Shown piece after piece: positions 26,216-34,629 of a stretch of 64,000 nucleotides of DNA. The stretch is from Oryzisolibacter propanilivorax (GTDB taxonomy: Bacteria; Pseudomonadota; Gammaproteobacteria; Burkholderiales; Burkholderiaceae_C): NCBI RefSeq assembly GCF_900103645.1, contig NZ_FNHP01000001.1:248001-312000 (forward strand), written 5' to 3'. Position 1 is the stretch's first letter; each line of letters starts with the position of its first letter. A program made the translations under genes and the position numbers. The notes under the pieces were generated by a model. It made no database searches, was not told the origin of the DNA, and saw only the letters and a program-made list of their open reading frames with translations.

Positions 26216-27918
26216 ATGCCCGAGTAGTTCGGCCCGCCGCCGCCCTCGGGCGTGACCCAGACGATGTTCTGCGTCGGGTCCTTGATGTCGCAGGTCTTGC
26301 AGTGCACGCAGTTCTGCGCGTTGATCTGCAGCCGCTGGGCATTGCCGCCGGCGGCCTCGTCGGGCACGAACTCGTACACGCCGGCCGGGCAGTAGCGGCT
26401 CTCCGGCCCGGCGTACAGCGGCAGGTTGATCTGCGTGGGCACCGCCGCGTCCTTGAGTTTCAGGTGCGCGGGCTGGTCCTCGGCGTGGTTGGTGTTGCTC
26501 ACGAACACGCTGGACAGGCGGTCGAAGGTCAGCTTGCCGTCGGGCTTGGGGTAGACGATGGGCTGGCACTCGGCCGCGGGCTTCAGGCAGGCGTGGTCGG
26601 GCTTGTCGCGGTGCAGCGTCCAGGGAATGTGGCCGCGCAGCACGAACTGCTCGATGCCGTTGGCCAGCGTGGCCACGGTCAGGCCCTTCTTGAACCAGGC
26701 CTTGAAGTTGCGCGCCTTGTTCAGCTCCTCGTGCAGCCAGCTGGACTCGAACGCGCGGGTGTAGGCGGTGAGTTCGTCGCCCTGGCGGCCCGCGGCAATC
26801 GCCTCGAAGGCGGCGTCCGCCGCCAGCATGCCGGTCTTGATGGCGGCGTGGCTGCCCTTGATGCGGCTGGCGTTCAGGAAGCCCGCGTCGCAGCCGACCA
26901 GCGCGCCGCCGGGGAAGACGAACTTGGGCAGACTCATCAGGCCGCCGGCGGTGATGGCGCGCGCGCCATAGCCCAACCGCTTGGCCGGCTTGATGCCCTG
27001 GGACTCGTCGCCCTCCAGGTACCAGCGGATGTTGGGGTGCAGCTTCCAGCGCTGCATTTCCTCGAACGGGCTCAGGTAGGGGTTGGCATAGTCCAGCCCG
27101 GTGATGAAGCCCAGCGTGACCTTGTTGTCCTCCAGGTGGTAGAGGAAGCCGCCGCCATAGGTGTCATTGGCCAGCGGCCAGCCAGCGGTGTGCAGCACGA
27201 AGCCGGGCTGGTGGCGCTTCGGATCGATCTCCCACAGCTCCTTGACGCCGATGCCGTAGGCCTGCGGGTCGCGCCCGTCGTCGAGCTTGTAGCGTGCGAT
27301 CAGCTGCTTGCCCAGGTGGCCGCGCGCGCCTTCGGCGAAGATGGTGTACTTGCCGTGCAGCTCCATGCCCAGCTGGAAGTCGCCGGTGGGCTCGCCGTCC
27401 TTGCCGACGCCCATGTTGCCCGTGGCCACGCCCTTGACCGAGCCGTCGTCGTGGTAGAGCACCTCGGCGGCGGCGAAGCCCGGGAAGATCTCCACACCCA
27501 GGCCCTCAGCCTGCTCGGCCAGCCAGCGTGTCACGTTGCCCAGGCTGACGACGTAGTTGCCGTGGTTCTGGAAGCACGGTGGCAGCAGGAAGTTGGGTGT
27601 GCGAAACGACGAGTTCTCGCCTAGGAAGACCATCGCGTCGTCGCTTACCGGCTGGTTCAGTGGAGCGCCTTTTTCCTTCCAGTCGGGGATCAGCTCGGTC
27701 AGGGCCTTGGGGTCCATGATGGCGCCCGACAGGATGTGCGCGCCGGGCTCCGAGCCCTTTTCCAGCACCACCACCGAGACCTCGGTGCCGTTGGCTGCGG
27801 CCATCTGCTTGAGGCGGATGGCGGTGGCCAGCCCGCCCGGGCCGCCGCCGACGATCACCACGTCGTATTCCATGGCTTCGCGCGGCCCGTACTGCTGCAG
27901 GATGTCTTCGTTCGTCAT
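26212..27918 (-). CDS. Electron transfer flavoprotein-ubiquinone oxidoreductase
   Basis: The 568-residue protein starts with an FAD-binding GGGPGGLA motif and ends with a ferredoxin-like domain holding the 4Fe-4S cysteines (CPAGVYEF, NAQNCVHCKTCDIKDP). Other family blocks are EKGSEPGAHILSGAIMDP and GGALVGCDAGFLNASRIKGSH. It passes electrons from ETF, reduced by acyl-CoA dehydrogenases, to ubiquinone at the inner membrane. It stands alone here, without etfAB. Confidence 0.95.
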   Translation of the reverse strand: MTNEDILQQYGPREAMEYDVVIVGGGPGGLATAIRLKQMAAANGTEVSVVVLEKGSEPGAHILSGAIMDPKALTELIPDWKEKGAPLNQPVSDDAMVFLGENSSFRTPNFLLPPCFQNHGNYVVSLGNVTRWLAEQAEGLGVEIFPGFAAAEVLYHDDGSVKGVATGNMGVGKDGEPTGDFQLGMELHGKYTIFAEGARGHLGKQLIARYKLDDGRDPQAYGIGVKELWEIDPKRHQPGFVLHTAGWPLANDTYGGGFLYHLEDNKVTLGFITGLDYANPYLSPFEEMQRWKLHPNIRWYLEGDESQGIKPAKRLGYGARAITAGGLMSLPKFVFPGGALVGCDAGFLNASRIKGSHAAIKTGMLAADAAFEAIAAGRQGDELTAYTRAFESSWLHEELNKARNFKAWFKKGLTVATLANGIEQFVLRGHIPWTLHRDKPDHACLKPAAECQPIVYPKPDGKLTFDRLSSVFVSNTNHAEDQPAHLKLKDAAVPTQINLPLYAGPESRYCPAGVYEFVPDEAAGGNAQRLQINAQNCVHCKTCDIKDPTQNIVWVTPEGGGGPNYSGM

Positions 27919-28094
27919 GGGTGTCTCGGTCCAGGGAGGACGTAATTAATAATGAGGTGCAGGGCCCTTGGCGCCATGGCGCGAGCCGAATCGGACGATT
28001 GTATGCATGCCGCCCGACTGCCCTGCGTCGCCGCTGTCACGCGGGTGCCGGCGCTGCACGCGCCGCTGGCGCGGCGCCAGGGACAATGCGCGCC

Positions 28095-28514
28095 ATGAAG
28101 ACTCCCCTGCCGACACACAAGAAACTGGTGCACCAGACGCGCATGCCCGTGCGCTGGGGCGACATGGACGCCGTGGGCCATGTGAACAATGCCATGTACT
28201 TCCGCTACATGGAGGACGTGCGCATCGAGTGGATGCGCGCCGTGGGCCGCGACACCGCGCCGCCGGGCCAGGGCGCGGTCATTGCCCACGCCTTCTGCAA
28301 CTTCCTGCGCGAGATTGCTTATCCGGCGCAGCTCTTGCTCACGCTCTACGTCAGCGACGCGGCGCGCACCACCGTCGAGACCTGGATCACCATGGAGCGC
28401 GAGGACCAGCCGGGGGTGGTGCTGGCCGAGGGCGGCGCCACGCTGATGTGGGTCGATTTCACGCAGCACAAGGCGGCGCCGCTCCCCGAGTGGCTGCGGG
28501 CGGCGGTGGCGTGA
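28095..28514 (+). CDS. Acyl-CoA thioesterase, hotdog fold (YbgC/FadM type)
   Basis: The 139-residue protein has the 4-hydroxybenzoyl-CoA thioesterase-like signature RWGDMDAVGHVNNAMYFRYMEDVR with the catalytic aspartate in D-M-D-A-V-G-H-V-N-N. It hydrolyses acyl-CoA thioesters in the cytoplasm; chain length preference is unknown. The start MKTPLPTHKKL follows the upstream ATGCGCGCC; longer in-frame readings are unsupported. It converges closely (16 bases) with a histidine kinase gene. Confidence 0.88.
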   Translation: MKTPLPTHKKLVHQTRMPVRWGDMDAVGHVNNAMYFRYMEDVRIEWMRAVGRDTAPPGQGAVIAHAFCNFLREIAYPAQLLLTLYVSDAARTTVETWITMEREDQPGVVLAEGGATLMWVDFTQHKAAPLPEWLRAAVA

Positions 28515-28530
28515 AGTCCCACCGGGCGCG

Positions 28531-29886
28531 TCAGCCGGGTTGCAGCTCCAGTCGCGCCTCGAAGCCGCGCGCCTGGCCGGGCGGCGGCGAGGCCAGCACC
28601 AGCCGCGCCTGGTGCCGCTCGGCGATGCTGGCCACGATGGACAGCCCCAGCCCGTAGCCGGCACGGTCGGCGCTGGCGCGCACGTGGCGCTGGCGCAGGC
28701 CATCCAGCGCGTGCGCGGGCACGCCGGGGCCGGCATCGCGCACCGCCAGCACCGGCCCGGGGCCGACGCGCAGCTCGACCGCGCTGCCGGCGCTGTAGCG
28801 CAGGGCGTTTTCCACCAGGTTGCGCAGCGCGATGCCCAAGGCATCGACATCCCCGGCCACGGCGTGCGCGGCGTCCGGCGCCACCACCAGGTCCAGCCGG
28901 TCCACCAGCGCCTCGTCGGCCCAGAATTCCTGCGCCACCTGGGTCGCCAGGGGCTCCAGCGGCACGGCCTCGCGCGCCAGCGGCGCGCTGGATTCGGCGC
29001 GCGAGAGCTGCAGCAGCTTCTCCGTGCGCTGGGCCAGCGTGCCGAGCGCGTCCAGCGCCGCCTGCACGTCGGTGCGCGCCAGCCCATGGTCCAGCGCGGT
29101 CTGCAGCCGCAGCCGGGCCGCGGCCAGCGGCGTGCGCAGCTCGTGCGCGGCGTTGGCCGCCAGGGCACGCTCCACGTCCAGCGCCAGCGACAGGCGCTGC
29201 AGCAGGTGGTTCACGTGCTCCTCGACGCTGCGCAGTTCGTGCGGCAGGCCGGGCAGGGCGATGGGGGTGAGCAGCGCGCCGTCGCGCAGGCCGATCTCGC
29301 GCGCCAGCGCCTCCAGCACGCGCAGTTGGCGCCGGGCGATGCGCCGCAGCAGCCAGGCTAGCAGGGGCAGCACCGCCACCAGCGGCACGATCAGGCCAAC
29401 CAAGGTGCGGTTCACCGCCTCGCGGCGCTCGTGCAGCGGGTCGGCCACCTGCAAATACACCGGCCGCGTGGGATGGCGCAGCGTGTAGATGCGCCACTCG
29501 CCCTGGTCGGCGAAGCCCGTGGCCAGCGGCACGTCGAACTGCCCGTCGCGGGCGCTGGACGAGTGCGCCAGCTCGCGCGTGTCGCTGCCGACCAACCGGT
29601 AGGGCACCTCGGCGTCGGCAAAATCCTGCGGCGCGGGCATGGCGCGCGGCGCCCCGTCCGGTGTCGGGCCGGCGGCGTCCAGGTGCTCCAGCGCAATGCC
29701 GAACAGCCGGTGCGAGACCTCGATCAGCTCGCTGTCGAAGTTGTAGTTGATCTCGCCATCGACATACCAGACCACGCCCAGCACGCAGGCCAGCCACACC
29801 CCGCCGACCCACAGGATGAGCGTGCGCGCCAGCCGCCCGGCCAGTGTCTGCGCATGCAGCCAGGCGCGCGTGGGCCGCGCCCTCAT
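28531..29886 (-). CDS. Sensor histidine kinase of the eptA/PAP2 locus
   Basis: The 451-residue protein has two membrane helices (LILWVGGVWLACVLGVVWYV and LIVPLVAVLPLLAWLLRR) enclosing a periplasmic sensor of about 140 residues, then HisKA with HELRTPLAAARLRL and an HATPase (NLVENALRYS, DAGPGVPAHALDGL, GYGLGLSIVASIAE). This is the layout of QseC/PmrB kinases. It overlaps the response regulator by 4 bases. The sensor segment contains DGEINYNFDSEL, typical of the QseC-like sensor type, so it may sense cations or peptides; that is inference. Confidence 0.9.
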   Translation of the reverse strand: MRARPTRAWLHAQTLAGRLARTLILWVGGVWLACVLGVVWYVDGEINYNFDSELIEVSHRLFGIALEHLDAAGPTPDGAPRAMPAPQDFADAEVPYRLVGSDTRELAHSSSARDGQFDVPLATGFADQGEWRIYTLRHPTRPVYLQVADPLHERREAVNRTLVGLIVPLVAVLPLLAWLLRRIARRQLRVLEALAREIGLRDGALLTPIALPGLPHELRSVEEHVNHLLQRLSLALDVERALAANAAHELRTPLAAARLRLQTALDHGLARTDVQAALDALGTLAQRTEKLLQLSRAESSAPLAREAVPLEPLATQVAQEFWADEALVDRLDLVVAPDAAHAVAGDVDALGIALRNLVENALRYSAGSAVELRVGPGPVLAVRDAGPGVPAHALDGLRQRHVRASADRAGYGLGLSIVASIAERHQARLVLASPPPGQARGFEARLELQPG

Positions 29887-30563
29887 GGCGCAGCGTCCGG
29901 CGCGCTGGGTGCCGCCAGCCGGTAGCCCAGGCCGCGCACGGTCTCGATGTGCTCGCGCCCGAGCTTCTTGCGCAGCCGGCTGATGAAGACCTCCAGCGTG
30001 TTGCTGTCGGATTCGTCGCCCCAGCCGTACAGCGCGTCCTGCAGCGCCTCGCGCGTGTGCACCCGGTGCGCGCGCGTGGCCAGCACGCGCAAGAGCGCCC
30101 ATTCCTTGGCCGTCAGCGCCACCGGCAGGCCGGCGCGGCGCACCTGCTCGGCGCCCAGGTCGATCTGCAGCGCGCCCAGTTGCAGCAGCGGCGCCTGCGC
30201 GTCGGTGCGCCGGCGCTCGACGGCGCGCAACCGCGCCAGCAGCTCGGCCGGGTCGTAGGGCTTGACCAGGTAGTCATCGGCGCCCGCGTCCAGTCCGCGG
30301 ATGCGGTCGCTGACCTGGTCGCGCGCGGTCAGCACGATGACGATGGGGCGCTCCTTTGACGCGGGCAGCTCGCGCAGCAGCGTCAGGCCGTCGCCGTCGG
30401 GCAGATGCAGGTCCAGCAGCAGCGCCGCGTAGCGCGCGCCGTGCAGTGCGGCGCGTGCCTCGCCCAGCGTGGTGGCCACGTCCACCACGAAGGCCTTGGC
30501 GCGCAGGTAGCCGCACACGGCGGCGCACAGGGCAGTGTCGTCTTCTACCAGCAGCAGGCGCAT
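29883..30563 (-). CDS. OmpR-family response regulator of the eptA/PAP2 locus
   Basis: The 226-residue protein has a receiver (LLVEDDTALC, phospho-aspartate in ALLLDLHLPDGDGL, VKPYDPAELLARLRA) and a C-terminal winged helix (LTAKEWALLRVLATRAHRVHTREAL, DSNTLEVFISRLRKKLG, VRGLGYRL). It is QseB/PmrA-like. It is transcribed away from the PAP2 and phosphoethanolamine transferase genes, and direct-repeat boxes of the PmrA geometry lie before them. Confidence 0.94.
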   Translation of the reverse strand: MRLLLVEDDTALCAAVCGYLRAKAFVVDVATTLGEARAALHGARYAALLLDLHLPDGDGLTLLRELPASKERPIVIVLTARDQVSDRIRGLDAGADDYLVKPYDPAELLARLRAVERRRTDAQAPLLQLGALQIDLGAEQVRRAGLPVALTAKEWALLRVLATRAHRVHTREALQDALYGWGDESDSNTLEVFISRLRKKLGREHIETVRGLGYRLAAPSAPDAAP

Positions 30564-30625
30564 GGTCGGCGGGCCGTCGAAGGCCGGGGCTCATGAACAG
30601 GGCCGCCAGTGTAGGCGCGGCGGGT

Positions 30626-30642
30626 GTTCAGGCGCCGTTCAG
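30626..30642 (+). promoter_or_regulatory. Direct-repeat operator, box A (GTTCAG-N5-GTTCAG)
   Basis: Two identical GTTCAG hexamers are spaced 11 bases start to start, in the gap between the response regulator and PAP2 genes. This is the spacing used by PmrA/QseB-type OmpR regulators. Probable binding site of the adjacent regulator. Confidence 0.6.
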
Positions 30643-30689
30643 CGCGGCCGCCTAGTCTGGCCGTTTGATTGCTTCACGCTGGTGAGCCC

Positions 30690-31409
30690 ATGTCCGTTCC
30701 TGCCGTCCCACCTCTGTCCCTGCGGCGCCTGGCCGCGTGCACCGTGCTGCTGCTGGTGCCCCTGCTGCTGTGGGATGCCGGCGGGCTGGACCTGGCGCTG
30801 GCGCGCCTGTCGGGCGGCGCCAGCGGCTTCGCCTGGCGCGGGCATGCGCTGTACGTGCTGCTGCTGCACAGCCTGCCGCGCTGGGCCAGCAGCGCGCTGC
30901 TGCTGGCGCTGGCGCTGGGCGCGTGGCGGCCCTGGGGCTTTCTGCGGCGCCTGGCGCCGCGCGATCGCTGGCAGCTGGTCGGCTCCATCCTGCTGGCCAT
31001 GCTGGCCATCACGGCGCTCAAGCGCGCCAGCAGCACCAGCTGCCCGTGGGACCTGGCGGAGTTCGGCGGCAGCGCGGCCTATGTCTCGCACTGGCTGTGG
31101 GGCGTGCGCGATGGCGGCAGCGGCCATTGCTTCCCGGCCGGACACGCCTCGGCGGCTCTGGCCTTCGTGGCCGGCTGGTGCGTCCTGCGCCGTGCGCTGC
31201 CGCGCCTGGCCACGCGCTGGCTGGTGCTGGCGCTGCTGGCCGGGGCAGTGCTGGGTGTGGCGCAGCAGCTGCGCGGCGCGCACTACCTGAGCCACACGCT
31301 GTGGACGGCGTGGATCTGCTGGACGGTGGGCGTGGTGGTCGAGGCGCTGGTACGCGCCTGGGACGCGCGCCGCGCCGCGGCTGGAAACCGGCAGCTGAAC
31401 GCTGGCTGA
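30690..31409 (+). CDS. PAP2-family membrane phosphatase (lipid A/undecaprenyl phosphatase type)
   Basis: The 239-residue protein has about six membrane helices and the PAP2 catalytic blocks: K-R-A-S-S-T-S-C-P-W in the first motif, CFPAGHASAALAF in the second and the RGAHYLSHTLW histidine in the third. It removes phosphate from a lipid substrate on the periplasmic side. Pairing with a phosphoethanolamine transferase and a two-component system suggests lipid A modification. The start MSVPAVPPL is preferred over a TTG upstream. Confidence 0.88.
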   Translation: MSVPAVPPLSLRRLAACTVLLLVPLLLWDAGGLDLALARLSGGASGFAWRGHALYVLLLHSLPRWASSALLLALALGAWRPWGFLRRLAPRDRWQLVGSILLAMLAITALKRASSTSCPWDLAEFGGSAAYVSHWLWGVRDGGSGHCFPAGHASAALAFVAGWCVLRRALPRLATRWLVLALLAGAVLGVAQQLRGAHYLSHTLWTAWICWTVGVVVEALVRAWDARRAAAGNRQLNAG

Positions 31410-31411
31410 AC
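31395..31411 (+). promoter_or_regulatory. Direct-repeat operator, box B (CTGAAC-N5-CTGAAC)
   Basis: Two CTGAAC hexamers, the reverse complement of GTTCAG, are spaced 11 bases start to start and overlap the PAP2 stop codon. Confidence 0.55.
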
Positions 31412-31416
31412 GCGCG

Positions 31417-31433
31417 TTTCAGGTCGCTTTCAG
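31417..31433 (+). promoter_or_regulatory. Direct-repeat operator, box C (TTTCAG-N5-TTTCAG)
   Basis: Two TTTCAG hexamers with the same 11-base period lie 25 bases before the transferase start, facing box B. Together B and C suggest a separate regulated promoter for the transferase gene. Confidence 0.55.
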
Positions 31434-31457
31434 GTGGCGCGGCGAGCATCCGCCGTC

Positions 31458-33188
31458 ATGGCCTTCTCCACCTTGTCTCCCCGGCCGGCCTTTGCCGGCT
31501 CCCTGCTGCAACCCGTCTGGCAGCTGCTGCGCCGCATCGATGGCTGGCTGGCCCGGCCCCTGAGCGCGCAGCAGGTCGTGCTGCGCCTGGCGCTCTACCT
31601 GGCGCTGGTGGCGAACGTGCCGCTGTGGCTGCAGCTGGCGCGCGTGGGCGGCGCGCCCAGCCTGTATTTGCGCTCCGGCCTGGCGCTGGCGCTGCTGCTG
31701 GTGTGTGGCCAGGTGGCGATCCTGGCGTTCACTGCCTGGACGCGCGGCATGCGCCTGGTGTGGTGGCTGGTGGCGGCCGTTGCCGCGCTGGCGCAGTACT
31801 ACATGCTGACCTACAGCGTGGTCATGGACCCGGGCATGGCCGCCAACGTGCTGCAGACCGACCTGCACGAGGTGCGCGATTTGCTGGGCGCGCGCATGGC
31901 GCTGGCGGTGCTGGCGGTGCTCGCGCTGCCGACCTGGTGGCTGGCACGGGTGCGCATCCCGGCGCTGCCGGTGCTGCGCCAGGTGGCGCGCAACCTGGTG
32001 CTGCTGGCGCTGGCGCTGGCCGTGGCCGGCGCCACGGTGCTGGTGGACGCGCGCGACCTGGCGCCGCTGATGCGCAACCACCCGCAGCTGCGCTACCTGA
32101 TGAACCCGCTGGCCAGCCTGTATTCGACCGCCACGGCGCTGGTGCGGCCGGCCTTTGCGCGCAGCCGTACCCTGGTGCCGATGGGCGCCGGCGCGGCCCT
32201 GGGCGCCAGCCACGCCGGACAGGCACGGCCGCCGCTGCTCGTGCTGGTGGTGGGCGAGACGGCGCGTGCCGACCACTTCGGCCTGAACAGCTACGGCCGG
32301 GACACCACGCCCGAGCTGGCGCGGCGCGGCGTGCTGTCGTGGGGCAACGTGCGCTCGTGCGGCACCAGCACGCTGGCGTCGCTGCCGTGCATGTTCTCGC
32401 CGCTGGGCAAGGCGGCGTTCGAGTCGCGCAAGGCCGACACCGAGAACCTGCTGGACGTGGTGCAGGCCGCCGGCATGGCGGTGCTGTGGGTGGACAACCA
32501 GTCCGGCTGCAAGGGCGTGTGCGAACGTGTGCCGCATGCCCAGGCCGTGGATGCCTTGTCGCCGGCCCAGCGCCAGCAGCTGTGCGACGGCGGCGAGTGC
32601 CGCGACGAGGCGCTGCTGGTGGGGCTGGACGCGCGCCTGGCGGCCCTGCCACCCGCGCAGCGCGCCGCCGGCGTGCTGCTGGTGCTGCACCAGATGGGCA
32701 GCCATGGCCCGGCGTACCACAAGCGATCCGGGCAGAACCAGAAAGTCTTCCTGCCGGAATGCCGCACCGAAGTGCTGGCCGACTGCGCGCACGGCGAGCT
32801 GGTCAACGCCTACGACAACAGCATCGCCGCCACCGATGCCTTCCTGGCGCACACCATCGACTGGCTGCGCACGCGCACGGCCGACTACGACACCGGCCTG
32901 CTGTACCTGAGCGACCACGGCGAGTCGCTGGGCGAGTACGGACTGTTCCTGCACGGCATGCCCTACGCCATGGCGCCCGACGTGCAAAAGCACGTGCCGA
33001 TGATCGCCTGGCTGGACGCGCCGCTGCGCCAGCGCCAGCACCTGGACGTGGCCTGCCTGGAGACCGGCCGGCAGGCGCCGCTGACGCACGACAACCTGTA
33101 CCACACGGTGCTGGGCGCGCTGGACGTGCGCTCGCCCAGCTATCGGCCGGAACTGGACGCCTGGGCCAGCTGCCGCCGCGCCTCTTGA
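31458..33188 (+). CDS. eptA: Phosphoethanolamine-lipid A transferase (EptA/MCR family)
   Basis: The 576-residue protein has five N-terminal membrane helices and a periplasmic sulfatase-fold catalytic domain. The metal site begins with VVGETARADHFGLNSYGRDT (Glu267), the nucleophile is Thr303 in SCGTSTLASLPCMFS, and LYLSDHGESLGEYGLFLHG supplies further metal ligands; HQMGSHGPAYHKR is also conserved. Such enzymes add phosphoethanolamine to lipid A phosphates and lower the affinity for cationic peptides such as polymyxin. The gene lies 48 bases after PAP2 and is preceded by regulator boxes. The start MAFSTLSPRP is preferred over an in-frame codon 8 positions earlier. Confidence 0.93.
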   Translation: MAFSTLSPRPAFAGSLLQPVWQLLRRIDGWLARPLSAQQVVLRLALYLALVANVPLWLQLARVGGAPSLYLRSGLALALLLVCGQVAILAFTAWTRGMRLVWWLVAAVAALAQYYMLTYSVVMDPGMAANVLQTDLHEVRDLLGARMALAVLAVLALPTWWLARVRIPALPVLRQVARNLVLLALALAVAGATVLVDARDLAPLMRNHPQLRYLMNPLASLYSTATALVRPAFARSRTLVPMGAGAALGASHAGQARPPLLVLVVGETARADHFGLNSYGRDTTPELARRGVLSWGNVRSCGTSTLASLPCMFSPLGKAAFESRKADTENLLDVVQAAGMAVLWVDNQSGCKGVCERVPHAQAVDALSPAQRQQLCDGGECRDEALLVGLDARLAALPPAQRAAGVLLVLHQMGSHGPAYHKRSGQNQKVFLPECRTEVLADCAHGELVNAYDNSIAATDAFLAHTIDWLRTRTADYDTGLLYLSDHGESLGEYGLFLHGMPYAMAPDVQKHVPMIAWLDAPLRQRQHLDVACLETGRQAPLTHDNLYHTVLGALDVRSPSYRPELDAWASCRRAS

Positions 33189-33252
33189 ACATCAAAAAGG
33201 GTGCAGGCCCTCAAGAATCAAGGGCCTGCAGCTATTTTTCAAGGAGCATTCA
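33189..33252. repeat. 'ATAGCT' hairpin repeat, copy 6, bidirectional terminator-like
   Basis: TGCAGGCCCT and AGGGCCTGCA form a perfect 10-bp stem around CAAGAATCA, with AAAAAGG before and GCTATTTTTC after. It fills the gap between the convergent eptA and AhpD-like genes. Confidence 0.8.
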
Positions 33253-33849
33253 ATTGGCCGGCTTCTTCTCGCGCGGCACGCGGCCCATCAGGTAGAACTC
33301 CGGGTTCGGCTGCATGCCGGCGAAGCTGGCCATGCGGTTGGACATGCCGAAAAACGCCGTGATGGCGGCGATGTCCCAGATGTCCTCGTCGCCCCAGCCA
33401 TGCGCGTGCAGGGCGGCGAAATCCGCCTCGCCCACATCCTGCGAGCGCAAGCAGACCTTCATGGCGAAGTCCAGCATCGCCTTCTGCCGCGCGCTGATGT
33501 CGGCCTTGGCGGGGTTGATCGCCACCTGGTCGGCCACGAACGGCTTCTTTTCGTGGATGCGCAGGATGGCGCCGTGCGCCACCACGCAGTACAGGCACTG
33601 GTTGGCGGCGCTGGTGGCGGTGACGATCATCTCGCGCTCGCCCTTGGTCAGGCCACTGCTGCGCCCGGCGCTCTCGGGCTCCATCAGCGCGTCGTGGTAG
33701 GCGAAGAACGCGCGCCACTCGGCCGGGCGGCGCGCGAACGCCAGGAACACGTTGGGAATGAAGCCGGCTTTTTCCTGCACCTGCGCGATGCGCGCGCGGA
33801 TGTCCTCGGGCAGGCTGTTCAGGTCGGGGTGGGGGTAGCGCTCGGACAT
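33250..33849 (-). CDS. AhpD-like peroxidase-related protein
   Basis: The 199-residue protein belongs to the carboxymuconolactone decarboxylase/AhpD superfamily, with the redox motif CLYCVVAHGA (C-x2-C-x3-H) and LTKGEREMIVTATSAANQ before it. Members of this longer subgroup are annotated peroxidase-related; a direct role in peroxide or thiol redox chemistry is inferred. It lies 27 bases after the DTW gene and may be co-transcribed with it. Confidence 0.85.
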   Translation of the reverse strand: MSERYPHPDLNSLPEDIRARIAQVQEKAGFIPNVFLAFARRPAEWRAFFAYHDALMEPESAGRSSGLTKGEREMIVTATSAANQCLYCVVAHGAILRIHEKKPFVADQVAINPAKADISARQKAMLDFAMKVCLRSQDVGEADFAALHAHGWGDEDIWDIAAITAFFGMSNRMASFAGMQPNPEFYLMGRVPREKKPAN

Positions 33850-33876
33850 GGGGCGGGTCTCCTGCAGGCGGGTGGT

Positions 33877-34569
33877 TCACGAAGCCGGGGGCGGCGCGGT
33901 CAGCATAGCCGAGCCACTGCGCTGCTGCGCCTGCAGTTGGGCGACGAAGGCGTCCATGGCTGCGTGCAGCGCCGCCGGCAGTTGGGCGTTGTCGGGTTCG
34001 AGCTGCGCCAGCGCCTGGGCCGTGGCCTCCAGCGTGCTGCGCTGGTGCGGCGCGTGGGCGCGGCGCACGGCGTAGCGCGATGCGGGCAGGGCGGCTTCTT
34101 CGAGCGCCAGGCGCGGCAGCTGCTGCAGCTGCGGGTTGGCCCACAGCATGCGCCGGCTCTTGCGCCAGGTGGCGTCCAGCAGCACCAGCCGCAGACGTTC
34201 GGGCGCGGCCAGCCAGTTGGCGGGCAGGGGCGGCGGCGCGCGCACGGACAGCGCGCCGCCGGGCGGCGTGGGCGGGTACAGCAGCAGCGTGTGGCGCGGC
34301 TTCTCATGGCTGCCAGCGTCCCACGGCCCGTGCAGTGCGTGCGCCAGCGCATCGGGCGCGAAGGCCTCGCCCACCAGCAGCCGGCTGCGCGCCAGGCACA
34401 GGTGCAGCAGCCGGCCCGTGCCTTTGGCGTGGTGCTCCTCCAGCGGGTGCTGCAGGATCAGCACCTGCGCTTGGTGCGCCACGCAGCGCACGGCGGCGCA
34501 GATGCAGCTGCGCTGCGGCCGCAGGCAGGTGCTGCAGACGGCACGACGCGGAATGGGGCTGGATTTCAA
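33877..34569 (-). CDS. DTW-domain tRNA-uridine aminocarboxypropyltransferase
   Basis: The 230-residue protein has N-terminal zinc-type cysteines (CSTCLRPQRSCIC) and the DTW motif in LVLLDATWRKSRRML, here D-A-T-W. Family members use S-adenosylmethionine to add the aminocarboxypropyl group to uridine 47 of tRNA (TapT/TuaA). No ATG is available at the N-terminus; TTG (LKSSPIPRRAV) is taken as the start and lies directly against a hairpin repeat, which may have displaced the original start. Confidence 0.85.
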   Translation of the reverse strand: MKSSPIPRRAVCSTCLRPQRSCICAAVRCVAHQAQVLILQHPLEEHHAKGTGRLLHLCLARSRLLVGEAFAPDALAHALHGPWDAGSHEKPRHTLLLYPPTPPGGALSVRAPPPLPANWLAAPERLRLVLLDATWRKSRRMLWANPQLQQLPRLALEEAALPASRYAVRRAHAPHQRSTLEATAQALAQLEPDNAQLPAALHAAMDAFVAQLQAQQRSGSAMLTAPPPAS

Positions 34570-34629
34570 GTAAAAAAAACCGCATCAGCCCTTATGGAAT
34601 ATGGGCCTGCAGCTATGCTTTTTGTATCA
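34564..34629. repeat. 'ATAGCT' hairpin repeat, copy 7
   Basis: CAGCCC and GGGCCTG frame the loop, with a TAAAAAAAAC edge next to the DTW start and AGCTATGCTTTTTG reaching the stop of the PAS-LuxR gene. Confidence 0.75.

Noticed and set aside
26042-26569. N-terminal extension in frame with the TrpX-like binding protein gene
   Set aside because: It overlaps the ETF-ubiquinone oxidoreductase gene and a repeat, and the signal peptide and Shine-Dalgarno fix the start at 26041.
30737-33295. 852-codon open frame on the plus strand across PAP2 and eptA
   Set aside because: Ala/Gly/Arg-rich shadow of two well-recognised genes in another frame; common in high-GC DNA.
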